A stretch of 64,000 bases of DNA from Haemophilus parahaemolyticus (lineage in GTDB: Bacteria > Pseudomonadota > Gammaproteobacteria > Enterobacterales > Pasteurellaceae): NCBI RefSeq assembly GCF_002015035.1, contig NZ_MUXY01000001.1, positions 497,102-561,101 on the forward strand, given 5' to 3'. The number at the start of each line of letters is the position of its first letter. Position 1 is the first letter of the stretch. Positions 8,806-17,111 of this stretch are shown one piece after another. The notes beneath the pieces are model-generated. The model was not told the origin of the DNA and did no database searches. It worked only from the letters and a program-made list of their open reading frames with translations. The position numbers and the translations under genes were made by a program.

Positions 8806-9687
8806 CTATTTACGGTCAAATCCATCTGCGACGGTACCAACAGTGACTTTTAATAAGTCAATATAAGTTGGAACAGGACCATCTTTGGTTGAAAGTGAGT
8901 CAACATAAAGCACGCCGCCGTATTTTGCTCCTGTTTCTTTCGCTACTTGTTTTGCAGGTTTGTCAGAAACAGTACTTTCACTAAATACAACAGGAATATG
9001 ATGTTTACGAACACCGTCAATCACTTTACGAATTTGTTTTGGTGTGCCTTGTTCATCTGAGTTAATTGCCCAGAGATAAAGCTCTTTGAAGCCATAATCA
9101 CGAGTTAAATAGCTAAATGCCCCTTCACTGGTTACTAACCAACGTTGACCTTCAGGCACTTTCGCTAAACGTTCGCGTAGCGGTTGGTCTAATGCCATAA
9201 TTTTATCCGCATAGGCTTTCGCATTTGCATTATATTTTTCTGCATTTTCAGGATCGTATTTCACCAACGCTTTGCGGATATTTTCGATATATACCAACGC
9301 ATTTTTTGGCGACATCCAAGCGTGCGGATTTGGTTTATCTTTGTAAGGACCTTCAAAGATAGACATCGGCTCAATGCCTTCTGTTACCACAACGGCAGGC
9401 TTATCTTTGATATTAGTAAAGAAACGTTCAAACCACATTTCAAGGTTCATCCCATTCCATAAAATCAAATCTGCAGATTGTGCTTTCACAATATCTTGCG
9501 GGGTTGGTTGATATTCGTGAATTTCCGCACCAGGTTTGGTAATTGACTCAACAACAGCAGAGTCCCCTGCTACGTTTTGTGCAATATCTTGAATAACAGT
9601 AAATGTAGTTACCACTTTAAGCGGTTTTGCATAAACTGAACCCATTGAAAGTGCCACAGCACTTAATACAGCCAAAAACTTTTTCAT
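8806..9687 (-). CDS. yfeA: metal-binding periplasmic protein, YfeA/SitA type
   Basis: Captures Mn2+/Fe2+ in the periplasm (cluster A-I binding protein). A Sec signal MKKFLAVLSAVALSMGSVYA precedes KPLKVVTTFTVIQDIA. Ligand regions expected for the family are visible: His in GAEIHEYQPTP, His in PNPHAWMSP, Glu in VVFSESTVSDKP and Asp in VLYVDSLS. 293 residues. It is the first gene of the leftward operon; ribosome site AAGGAGAAT. Confidence 0.92.
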   Translation of the reverse strand: MKKFLAVLSAVALSMGSVYAKPLKVVTTFTVIQDIAQNVAGDSAVVESITKPGAEIHEYQPTPQDIVKAQSADLILWNGMNLEMWFERFFTNIKDKPAVVVTEGIEPMSIFEGPYKDKPNPHAWMSPKNALVYIENIRKALVKYDPENAEKYNANAKAYADKIMALDQPLRERLAKVPEGQRWLVTSEGAFSYLTRDYGFKELYLWAINSDEQGTPKQIRKVIDGVRKHHIPVVFSESTVSDKPAKQVAKETGAKYGGVLYVDSLSTKDGPVPTYIDLLKVTVGTVADGFDRK

Positions 9688-9790
9688 CTGATTCTCCTTT
9701 TAAAAATATGGTTAATTGGCAAGGATATTCTAATCCGATTATATTTAAATGCAAATGATTTCTTATCTTATCAATTTAATTTATTATGTG

Positions 9791-9836
9791 AAAAAAGCGT
9801 ACTTCTTTTTAATATTCAAAGAAATACGCTTTTACA
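9791..9836 (-). terminator. terminator of metB
   Basis: AAAAGCGTACTTCTTT pairs with AAAGAAATACGCTTTT with one mismatch around a short AT loop, flanked by A and T runs. It lies three bases past the metB stop. Confidence 0.7.
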
Positions 9837-9838
9837 TA

Positions 9839-10975
9839 TTATTTCAATTGATTGAAGGCTTGTCGAAGATCTGCTTTTAAATCATCGATATGCTCAAGCC
9901 CTACTGAGAAACGCAACAAGGTGTTCGTAATCCCGCGTGCAATACGCTCATGTTCAGGAATATCCATATGCGTTTGGGTTGCAGGGTAAGTAATGAAACT
10001 TTCCGTGCCGCCTAAACTTTCGGCAAAGGTAATCAACTGAATCGCTTTCAAGAATTTCGGCACCCACTCTTCTTTTTGCAGACGGAAAGAAAGCATACCG
10101 CTCTTGCCTGAATACAGCACGCTCTCAATTTCTGGCTGATCTGCTAAAAATTTCGCCAATTCAGTCGCGTTAGATTGGTGACGTTCCATACGCAACGCAA
10201 GTGTTTTCAAACCACGCACAGCAAGATAAGAATCAAATGGCGAAAGCACTGCACCAGCCCCGTTTTGGATATAGTACAAACGTTCACTCAGGTTCTGACC
10301 TGCTTCGTTTTTGGTTGCTTCAGAATCTTTTGCCACAATTAAACCTGCCAACACATCGTTATGCCCTGAAAGGTATTTGGTCGCACTGTGAATCACGATG
10401 TCTGCACCGTGTTCAATTGGGCGAAATAACACAGGGGTTAAGAAGGTGTTATCGACGATCAAAATCAAGTTATGTTTTTTCGCCACTTTTGAGATCTCGT
10501 CCACATCACACTCTTCCATTAACGGATTTGATGGGGTTTCGATGAAGATTGCTTTGGTGTTTGGTGTGATCGCCGCTTCAATCGCCGCCACGTCTGCGGT
10601 GTTCACATACACAGGTTTTACGGTGTGATTGTTTTTATAGCAAAAATCTAACAAGCGGTAAGTGCCACCGTAAACATCGCTAGAAATAATCCATTCATCT
10701 GGCGATTTGAATAACGACATAATCAGCTGAATCGCCGCCATACCTGAAGCGGTTGCAAAACCTGCATCACCGCCTTCTAAATCAGCAATCCCCTGCTCTA
10801 ACACGGCACGAGTTGGGTTTTTGGTTCGAGTGTAGTCAAAGCCTGTTGATTCGCCCAAGCCATCACGTCCGTAAGCGGTCGATAAAATAATAGGTGTTGC
10901 CACGGCACCTGTTCTAGGGTCAGTACGATTGCCCAGTTGCACTAAAGTGGTTTCGATATTGTTGAATTTGGTCAT
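9839..10975 (-). CDS. metB: cystathionine gamma-synthase / Cys-Met PLP enzyme
   Basis: PLP-dependent trans-sulfuration enzyme that makes cystathionine from O-succinylhomoserine and cysteine in methionine synthesis. The PLP lysine is in SATKYLSGHNDV, the phosphate-binding segment is GMAAIQL, and the SLGGTESFITYPATQTH block near residue 320 is standard for the Cys/Met family. 378 residues, full length. Single gene between terminators. Family members include MetB, MetC and MGL; the LGG.ESF..YPATQTH pattern and the Pasteurellaceae homolog favour MetB. Confidence 0.87.
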   Translation of the reverse strand: MTKFNNIETTLVQLGNRTDPRTGAVATPIILSTAYGRDGLGESTGFDYTRTKNPTRAVLEQGIADLEGGDAGFATASGMAAIQLIMSLFKSPDEWIISSDVYGGTYRLLDFCYKNNHTVKPVYVNTADVAAIEAAITPNTKAIFIETPSNPLMEECDVDEISKVAKKHNLILIVDNTFLTPVLFRPIEHGADIVIHSATKYLSGHNDVLAGLIVAKDSEATKNEAGQNLSERLYYIQNGAGAVLSPFDSYLAVRGLKTLALRMERHQSNATELAKFLADQPEIESVLYSGKSGMLSFRLQKEEWVPKFLKAIQLITFAESLGGTESFITYPATQTHMDIPEHERIARGITNTLLRFSVGLEHIDDLKADLRQAFNQLK

Positions 10976-10995
10976 TTTATATTTCCTATATAGCT

Positions 10996-11106
10996 CCCCT
11001 CTTTAGAAAAGAGGGGCTGGGGGAGATTTGATGCGGTGTTAATTCGGTCAGAGGAACTTCTAATATCACCTAAATCTCCTCTAACCCCTCTTTACAAAAG
11101 AGAGGG
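10996..11106. repeat. imperfect inverted repeat element between dapB and metB
   Basis: Two copies of the CCCCTCTTT..AAAGAGGGG palindrome flank a 65-base centre. The inner flanks are also complementary (GGGGGAGATTT against AAATCTCCTCT), so the whole 110 bases can fold into a long imperfect hairpin, like a small non-coding mobile element. A single related palindrome is at 6236-6257. Confidence 0.55.
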
Positions 11107-11149
11107 ACTTTCTTTAACGCATCAACATCATTGCGTTTACAATAAATTC

Positions 11150-11971
<822 letters not shown>

Positions 11972-12064
11972 TTATTGTTTTGAAAGTGCGAGTAAGCGGT
12001 CGAATTTTACAGAAATTTTGCAAAACATTGTGAAAAATCGCCCGCTTGTTTTGTAAAACTGTCT

Positions 12065-13150
12065 CTATTTTTTGCCTAAAACCGCCACGTGTACCGTAAT
12101 TTCCTCACGATCGTGGTAAAGATGCTTCGCCTGAATCTTAAACCAGAACCCTTGTTTGGTGAGCTCTTCTTCCAAGTAATTCAAGCAAAGTTGCACTTCT
12201 TGATAACGTTTTTTCATCGGCAATTTAAGGTTGAAAATCGTCTCACGACACCAACCATTCACTAGCCATTTCGCCATCAATTTGCTGATACGTATTGGCT
12301 GTTCCACCATATCGCACACCAGCCAATCAATTTGCTTGCGTTTTGGTGGTTGGAATTTAAAGCCATCTTCGGCACAATGCTCAATCCGCCCCGTATCGTG
12401 CAGGCTTGCCGCCATTTTCCCGTGATCGACGGCATAAACAAACAAGCCTCGCTTGACAAGCTGATACGTCCAACCACCTGGGCAAGCACCTAAATCGATG
12501 CCCGTCATCTCTTCAGTAAAGCGTTTTTTCTCTTCTGCTTGTGGCACAAAAGTTAAGATCGCTTCTTCTAATTTCAGGGTGGAACGGCTTGGTGCATCAG
12601 CAGGGAATTTTAAACGCGGAATACCCATAAAAAACGGTGAACGGTTATCATTATAGGCATAGCCCACATAACAACAACCCGAACGTATAAACAGAATATG
12701 CAAGCTCACACTACCCTTTGCCTGTTCCAATTTCCCTAACCAGCCCTGTTTTTTAAGCTGATTACGCAACGGCACAGTAAATTTTCGACAGAAAGTCAAA
12801 AGCTCTTTCGCTTCGTTTGTGTCTGGCGTTTCCACAAAAATATCGCTACTGTTGCGAGGGTTTAACGCCTGATATTGCTCAAGAATGGGAGAAATGCGGT
12901 CATTTTCGGGTAAGTTCTGCAACAAATCGCCCACAACAATCATTTGGCGGGCGAAAATGAGTTGGTTAAATTTTAGTTCACGTGCTAACCTGTCAGCATC
13001 GCCTGCTTGATAGCATTCAAAGATCACATAACCGCTATTCTCTTTTAAATTGGCGAAACCAAACACGCCTAATTCCGCCGCTTTTTCGGTAATTTCGCCC
13101 GCCATCTCTTTTTCAAAGCCAGCACGGCAATATAACGCAAGTTTGTTCAT
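12065..13150 (-). CDS. rlmM: 23S rRNA C2498 2'-O-methyltransferase
   Basis: SAM-dependent ribose methylation of 23S rRNA. 361 residues with an N-terminal THUMP-like region ([20 protein letters not shown]) and a C-terminal Rossmann-fold methyltransferase of the FtsJ type. The SAM site is [15 protein letters not shown]; the K-D-K-E type residues appear around VCDMVEQP and [11 protein letters not shown]. The stop overlaps the start of the DUF423 gene by one base. Confidence 0.93.
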   Translation of the reverse strand: MNKLALYCRAGFEKEMAGEITEKAAELGVFGFANLKENSGYVIFECYQAGDADRLARELKFNQLIFARQMIVVGDLLQNLPENDRISPILEQYQALNPRNSSDIFVETPDTNEAKELLTFCRKFTVPLRNQLKKQGWLGKLEQAKGSVSLHILFIRSGCCYVGYAYNDNRSPFFMGIPRLKFPADAPSRSTLKLEEAILTFVPQAEEKKRFTEEMTGIDLGACPGGWTYQLVKRGLFVYAVDHGKMAASLHDTGRIEHCAEDGFKFQPPKRKQIDWLVCDMVEQPIRISKLMAKWLVNGWCRETIFNLKLPMKKRYQEVQLCLNYLEEELTKQGFWFKIQAKHLYHDREEITVHVAVLGKK

Positions 13151-13548
13151 TATTTTCGAGTTCTCACGCTAATGTAAAAAAGAGCCGCCCAACCGATCAT
13201 AAAGAAAATACCGCCAATCGGGGTTGACCACGCCAAACCTTTTACGCCAGTAAATGCAAGGCTGTAAAGGCTACCGCTGAAAAGCAAAATGCCTAAAATC
13301 CAACTTCCGCCAATAATGTTGAAAGCTTTGGCACGACAAGCGGGCGGATTTTGCACTTGATTTGCAATTTGGAATAAGCCTAATGCAAGCAAGGCGAGTG
13401 TGTGGAAAACTTGATATTGAATGCCTGTTTGAATCCAAGCAAGTTCTTTGGATTCAAGCACATTTTGTAAGCTATGAGCGGCAAACGCACCCAGTGCGAC
13501 ACAGAAAAAGCCACTAAAGGCACTAAAAGCTAAAAATTTGTTTTTCAT
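13150..13548 (-). CDS. DUF423 membrane protein, YgdD-like
   Basis: Small inner-membrane protein of 132 residues with four predicted helices. The N-terminal [21 protein letters not shown] and the C-terminal [16 protein letters not shown] match the DUF423/YgdD family. It sits just upstream of rlmM, as in E. coli and Haemophilus. Function is not established for the family. Confidence 0.85.
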   Translation of the reverse strand: MKNKFLAFSAFSGFFCVALGAFAAHSLQNVLESKELAWIQTGIQYQVFHTLALLALGLFQIANQVQNPPACRAKAFNIIGGSWILGILLFSGSLYSLAFTGVKGLAWSTPIGGIFFMIGWAALFYISVRTRK

Positions 13549-13714
13549 CGGGTTCTCGTTAAGTTTTTGTTAAACCAATAAACGTCCGTATTATAAAACG
13601 CTTTTTCTTTGCGAATCTACCTTTTGCAAAAAACTTTTCAAAACCTACCGCTTGTGGCTATTGCATTATTTCTCAACTCTATTAGAATACGGCTAATTTT
13701 TACTTTTATATTTT

Positions 13715-13840
13715 TTATGACTCCGAGCTTGCTTGCCTAAGTTCTATACCTAATATTGGATATGGCAAACTCGCCAGTAGCAAGAAATTGCTCAATGGTT
13801 CGCAAAGAAATGAACGAGCCACTCGTGTTTAGAAAGGTGT
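13715..13840 (+). promoter_or_regulatory. candidate Moco riboswitch in moaA leader
   Basis: The moa operon has a structured leader of about 120 bases. It opens with GACTCCGAGC, the type of conserved start I associate with the Moco RNA motif upstream of moaA in gamma-proteobacteria, and ends with the hairpin ACGAG-CCA-CTCGT just before the AAAGG ribosome site and a T run. Small stems such as AGCAA/TTGCT lie inside. Upstream of the leader the remaining 160 bases (13549-13714) show only AT-rich promoter-like DNA and one uptake signal. The identification is from memory of the motif and was not aligned. Confidence 0.5.
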
Positions 13841-13847
13841 CTTTTTT

Positions 13848-14885
13848 ATGCAAAGTCCGATTATTCCTATTAAAAATGTAGGTAATGACGGCGAAAATGT
13901 GATTTCTGGCTTAGTTGATCGCTTCCAGCGTCAATATACCTATCTGCGACTTTCAATTACGGATGTCTGTAATTTTCGTTGTACCTACTGTTTACCTGAT
14001 GGCTACCAGCCCCCTGCTCATAAACAAACGTTTTTAACACTCTCTGAAATTCAACGGGTGGCGAATGCGTTTGCATCACTTGGCACAGAAAAAATCCGCA
14101 TTACAGGCGGCGAACCAACCTTACGCAAAGATTTCCTCGAAATTGCCCATACTATCGCCCAAACACAAGGCATCCGCAAAGTAGCACTAACCACTAACGG
14201 TTACCGTATGGAAAAGGATGTTTCCTTTTGGCGAGAAGCAGGCATCACCGACATTAATGTGAGCGTAGATAGCCTCGATCCTCGTCAATTCCAACTGATT
14301 ACCGGCGAAAACAAGTTGCAATCAATCTTAACAGGGATCAATAAAGCCTTTGCCGTAGGCTACAAAAAAGTCAAAGTGAATGCGGTGCTGATGAAGCAAT
14401 ATACTCTGCCAGAGTTGGACAAATTCCTTGCTTGGATCAAGCATCAACCCATTCAAATGCGATTTATCGAACTGATGGAAACGGGCGAGATGGATCATTT
14501 TTTCAAAACGCAGCATCTTTCTGGGCAATCTATACTACAACGCCTTTTACAAGAAGGTTGGGCATTACAACCAAAATCGCTTTCTGATGGGCCAGCGAAA
14601 GTATTATCGCATCCCGATTATATGGGCGAAATCGGTTTGATTATGCCTTATGAAAAATCATTTTGTGCCAGCTGTAACCGCCTACGCGTTTCTGCGACAG
14701 GCAAATTGCACCTCTGTTTATTTGGCGAGGAAGGCGTGGATATTCGCGATTTATTGCAATCTGATGAGCAAAAATTACAGCTTGAAATGCGTTTAAAATC
14801 TGCCTTGCAAGGCAAGCGAGAACATCACTATTTGCACATTGGCGATAGTGGCATTCGCAATAATTTAGCCTCGATTGGCGGTTGA
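13848..14885 (+). CDS. moaA: GTP 3',8-cyclase
   Basis: Radical-SAM enzyme that starts molybdopterin synthesis by converting GTP to 3',8-cyclo-GTP. The N-terminal cluster motif is CNFRCTYC; the C-terminal second [4Fe-4S] site is [18 protein letters not shown]. The SAM region [11 protein letters not shown] is present and the protein ends in the conserved GG. 345 residues. Start taken at the ATG after AAAGGTG. First gene of moaACDE. Confidence 0.96.
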   Translation: MQSPIIPIKNVGNDGENVISGLVDRFQRQYTYLRLSITDVCNFRCTYCLPDGYQPPAHKQTFLTLSEIQRVANAFASLGTEKIRITGGEPTLRKDFLEIAHTIAQTQGIRKVALTTNGYRMEKDVSFWREAGITDINVSVDSLDPRQFQLITGENKLQSILTGINKAFAVGYKKVKVNAVLMKQYTLPELDKFLAWIKHQPIQMRFIELMETGEMDHFFKTQHLSGQSILQRLLQEGWALQPKSLSDGPAKVLSHPDYMGEIGLIMPYEKSFCASCNRLRVSATGKLHLCLFGEEGVDIRDLLQSDEQKLQLEMRLKSALQGKREHHYLHIGDSGIRNNLASIGG

Positions 14886-14952
14886 TTCCCTTGTAGGAAC
14901 GTGTTGCTACGCCCTTACAACAGCTATATTATTTTTAAATAAAATTCTTACT

Positions 14953-15429
14953 ATGACACAATTTACTCATATCAATCAAAACGGCGAAGCCAATATGGTC
15001 GATGTTTCAATGAAGCAAGAAACCGTGCGTGAAGCTCGTGCTGAAGCCTTTATCCGAATGAACCCTGAAACATTACAAATGATTATTTCTGGCAACCACC
15101 ATAAAGGCGATGTTTTTGCCACGGCTCGCATTGCAGGCATTCAAGCAGCAAAATGCACTTGGGATTTAATTCCGCTCTGCCATCCACTAATGCTTTCGAA
15201 AGTGGAAATTTCACTTGAAGCCTTACCCGAAACCAACCAAGTTCGTATTGAATCGCTTTGCAAACTCACAGGCAAAACAGGCGTAGAAATGGAGGCTTTA
15301 ACCGCGGCAAGCGTAGCAGCACTGACCATTTACGATATGTGCAAAGCGGTGCAAAAAGATATGGTAATTGAGCAAGTTCGCTTACTCAGTAAAAGTGGCG
15401 GAAAATCGGGCAATTTTGTCGCGAAATAG
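14953..15429 (+). CDS. moaC: cyclic pyranopterin monophosphate synthase
   Basis: Converts the MoaA product to cPMP. I start it at [19 protein letters not shown] (158 residues), the usual MoaC length. Family blocks [17 protein letters not shown] and [12 protein letters not shown], then the [23 protein letters not shown] segment with its catalytic lysine (KD after KAVQ), are present. The gap of 67 bases after moaA holds no gene. Confidence 0.95.
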   Translation: MTQFTHINQNGEANMVDVSMKQETVREARAEAFIRMNPETLQMIISGNHHKGDVFATARIAGIQAAKCTWDLIPLCHPLMLSKVEISLEALPETNQVRIESLCKLTGKTGVEMEALTAASVAALTIYDMCKAVQKDMVIEQVRLLSKSGGKSGNFVAK

Positions 15430-15438
15430 GAGAAACAG

Positions 15439-15684
15439 ATGATTACCATACTTTTTTTCGCCCAAACTCGTGAATTGGTAGGCGTAGATAAATTAGAAGT
15501 CGAAGCACGATTTGAGACCGCAGAAGCATTACGACATCACTTAGCTGAACAAGGCGGCAAATGGGCATTAGCCTTAAAAGCAGGTAAATTATTAGTCGCT
15601 ATTAATCAAAGTATTGCCCCGCTTTCAGCTAAAATCAAAGAGGGTGATGAAGTGGCATTCTTTCCGCCTGTGACTGGAGGCTAA
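15439..15684 (+). CDS. moaD: molybdopterin synthase small subunit
   Basis: Ubiquitin-like sulfur carrier, 81 residues, ending in the required Gly-Gly (FFPPVTGG) that is thiocarboxylated. It forms the MoaD2-MoaE2 synthase with the next gene product. Ribosome site AGGAGAAAC; it ends one base before moaE begins. Confidence 0.95.
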   Translation: MITILFFAQTRELVGVDKLEVEARFETAEALRHHLAEQGGKWALALKAGKLLVAINQSIAPLSAKIKEGDEVAFFPPVTGG

Positions 15685-15685
15685 A

Positions 15686-16141
15686 ATGAACAGCACACTC
15701 GTAAAAGTACAAACTGAACCTTTCGATCAAAACGAAGTTTACCACTGGCTTAGCGAACACCACTCAGTTGGGGCAAGTACCATTTTTGTCGGTAAAGTGC
15801 GAGAAATGAATTTAGGCGATGATGTGTCAGGCTTATATCTGGAACACTACCCTGCTATGACCGAAAAAGCCTTGCACGAAATTGTCGAAGAAGCCCGTAG
15901 CCGTTGGGAATTACAACGCATTGCAGTAATTCATCGCATCGGACAACTTTACACAGGCGATGAAATCGTGCTTGTAGGTGTGAGTTCTGCTCACCGCGGC
16001 AACGCTTACGCTGCCAACGAATTTATTATGGACTACCTAAAAACCAAAGCTCCGTTCTGGAAAAGAGAAACCACAACACACGGCGAACGCTGGATTGAAG
16101 GGCGTGAGAGCGATCAGCAAGCAGCTGAAAAATGGAAATAG
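15686..16141 (+). CDS. moaE: molybdopterin synthase large subunit, 3' end phage-derived
   Basis: Catalytic subunit that inserts two sulfurs into cPMP. 151 residues; the active-site block MDYLKTKAPFWKRE with its conserved lysines is intact. The prophage attachment core covers the last 37 codons, including this block, so after integration the 3' end of the gene is supplied by the phage. It ends EKWK-stop, where the displaced host end at 50669-50784 ends EKWL-stop. The gene therefore looks functional. Confidence 0.95.
   Translation: MNSTLVKVQTEPFDQNEVYHWLSEHHSVGASTIFVGKVREMNLGDDVSGLYLEHYPAMTEKALHEIVEEARSRWELQRIAVIHRIGQLYTGDEIVLVGVSSAHRGNAYAANEFIMDYLKTKAPFWKRETTTHGERWIEGRESDQQAAEKWK
16026..16135. 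repeat. attL: moaE 3' end core
   Basis: 110 bases from TTATGGACTACCT to TGG, 107/110 identical to 50669-50778. Differences are A/C after GACTACCT, C/T in CGGCGAAC and A/G just before the last TGG. The length of identity is large for a site-specific core and preserves the MoaE reading frame. Confidence 0.93.
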
Positions 16142-16150
16142 AATTTTAGT

Positions 16151-16173
16151 GGTGGCTGTTTGGTGGCTGTTTT
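16151..16173. promoter_or_regulatory. attP arm-type repeats, left side
   Basis: Two tandem copies of GGTGGCTGTTT start 15 bases inside the phage. The same 23-base stretch is at 50556-50578 on the other side of the core. In the circular phage the two would flank attP, as integrase or Cox arm sites do. Confidence 0.6.
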
Positions 16174-16250
16174 GTTTTTGGTGATCGGCTTTGTTTGTAA
16201 AATTACAATAGCCAAAAATCCCACGAAAAATAACGGCTAACGTTGCAATA

Positions 16251-16282
16251 TAAGGCTTGAGAAATATCAAGCCTTATTTTTT
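16251..16282. terminator. strong hairpin terminator near attL
   Basis: TAAGGCTTGA and TCAAGCCTTA pair perfectly around a 6-nt loop and are followed by six T. It would stop rightward transcription from moaE before it enters the prophage. Confidence 0.75.
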
Positions 16283-16598
16283 GATCGCCTTTACGTGTAA
16301 AAGTGTGTAATTCGTTTCAATTTTTACGATTTTGATCCGTTTCACGCCACCAAGCCCCGCAAGGCTTTAACAACTTTTTGAGCTGTAAATTAGCTGAAAT
16401 ACTGTAAAAAAACGCAATAAATTTCGCGTGGAGGGGAGTGCGTTTTACGTCCCTTTTACGTGGGCGTGGTTTCTTTACGTGGGAATGGTTAAGAGTGCAG
16501 CGAGCAAAGGAATAGCAAAGGGCAAACAGCGAACGAAGGCAAGCGACACACAGCTAAAAGAAAAAACCGCAAGGGGGTAAACCTCACGGCTTTTATTT
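16283..16598. other. non-coding left end of prophage, possible cos region
   Basis: No credible gene in these 316 bases. It holds four copies of TTTACGT(G) (near 16290, 16444, 16455 and 16475), a GC-rich patch CGTGGAGGGGAGTGCG around 16430, and purine-rich DNA up to 16560. In HP1 the cohesive ends lie between the last tail gene and attP, so this is where cos is expected; no overhang sequence can be assigned. Confidence 0.35.
16565..16598 (-). terminator. terminator after RHH-like gene
   Basis: On the minus strand AAAAGCCGTGAGG can pair imperfectly with CCCCTTGCGGTTTTTT just after the stop of the 71-residue gene. Confidence 0.5.
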
Positions 16599-16814
16599 TT
16601 ATTGATTATTCTTGTAGAAATCCATCAAGGCTTTTAACGCTTTAGGTTTAGACAATCCCATCTGTTCGCATAATGCTTTGAATTCTTCAACCTCTTCTGC
16701 ATCAGCTAACATTGAGATCTGTTTCTTGCCCCCTTCCTCTTTTTGCTTTCTTCGCCATTCTGCAGCCGTTTTGGCTCTTAATTGTTTGCTATGCTCTGTA
16801 TTTGAATTTGACAT
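16599..16814 (-). CDS. small ribbon-helix-helix-like protein (module A)
   Basis: 71 residues, charged N-terminal half (KTAAEWRRKQKEEGGKKQI) and a C-terminal part SMLADAEEVEEFKALCEQMG followed by LSKPKALKALMDFYK, which looks like the strand-helix-helix of small phage DNA-binding proteins. Family not recognised with certainty. It follows the hydrophobic peptide gene at 16882-16944 across a strong hairpin and shares that arrangement with the protein at 38716-38898. It could repress the promoter at 17026, whose spacer is a perfect palindrome. Confidence 0.6.
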   Translation of the reverse strand: MSNSNTEHSKQLRAKTAAEWRRKQKEEGGKKQISMLADAEEVEEFKALCEQMGLSKPKALKALMDFYKNNQ

Positions 16815-16844
16815 CTTTTTACCTTTGTTTTATATTTGGGAACA

Positions 16845-16869
16845 CCTAGCGAGATGCGAACTCGCTAGG
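16845..16869 (-). promoter_or_regulatory. hairpin between peptide A and RHH A
   Basis: CCTAGCGAG and CTCGCTAGG form a perfect 9-bp stem around 7 bases. No T run follows, so it is more likely an RNA processing or attenuation element than a full terminator. Module B has the related GCTAGGGAG/CTCCCTAGC at the same place. Confidence 0.55.
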
Positions 16870-16881
16870 CTTTTGTTTACT

Positions 16882-16944
16882 CTAGTAAGCGTATTGACTT
16901 ACTAAAAGCAGAACAACGAGAATGATGATTTGATACGCTTTCAT
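16882..16944 (-). CDS. 20-aa hydrophobic peptide (module A)
   Basis: ATG-to-TAG frame encoding MKAYQIIILVVLLLVSQYAY: one continuous membrane helix with a short polar start. Composition and the ending resemble small type I toxins of the Ibs kind, though no homology is claimed. A purine-rich AGGGAACAGAAAG lies just upstream. The transcript would begin at the promoter 17026-17053 and contain two hairpins (17001-17017 and 16967-16991) before the ATG. Role unknown: toxin, membrane regulator or leader peptide. Confidence 0.55.
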   Translation of the reverse strand: MKAYQIIILVVLLLVSQYAY

Positions 16945-16966
16945 CTTTCTGTTCCCTTTTATGATT

Positions 16967-17017
16967 GCCCCGTAGCTGAACAAGTCGGGGCTTTCTTGTT
17001 TCTAGCACCTTGCTAGA
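16967..17017 (-). promoter_or_regulatory. two leader hairpins upstream of peptide A
   Basis: TCTAGCA-cct-TGCTAGA (17001-17017) and GCCCCG...CGGGGC (16967-16991) fold in the leader between promoter and peptide. Module B has two hairpins at the same position (38511-38568). Confidence 0.5.
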
Positions 17018-17025
17018 TGGTTGCT

Positions 17026-17053
17026 ATTATATCATATGATATAAATGAAACAA
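17026..17053 (-). promoter_or_regulatory. promoter with palindromic operator, module A
   Basis: On the minus strand, TTGTTT (17048-17053) and TATAAT (17026-17031) are 16 bases apart. The 16-bp perfect palindrome TATATCATATGATATA (17028-17043) fills the spacer and overlaps the -10. This is a typical placement for an autorepressor site. Confidence 0.6.
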
Positions 17054-17067
17054 GCAATTTTTACAAA

Positions 17068-17099
17068 AAAACCGTAAATATTTTCGTATTTACGGTTTT
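17068..17099. terminator. bidirectional terminator after spike gene
   Basis: AAAACCGTAAATA and TATTTACGGTTTT pair perfectly (13 bp) around TTTTCG, with A and T runs on the two sides. It ends the leftward late operon 12 bases after the spike gene. Confidence 0.85.
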
Positions 17100-17111
17100 G
17101 TTTTGTCGCAC

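Noticed and set aside
9735..9775. Fur box upstream of yfeA
   Set aside because: AT-rich with an ATCATT half-site on the minus strand, but a count against the 19-bp consensus gave only about half matches, so I do not call it.
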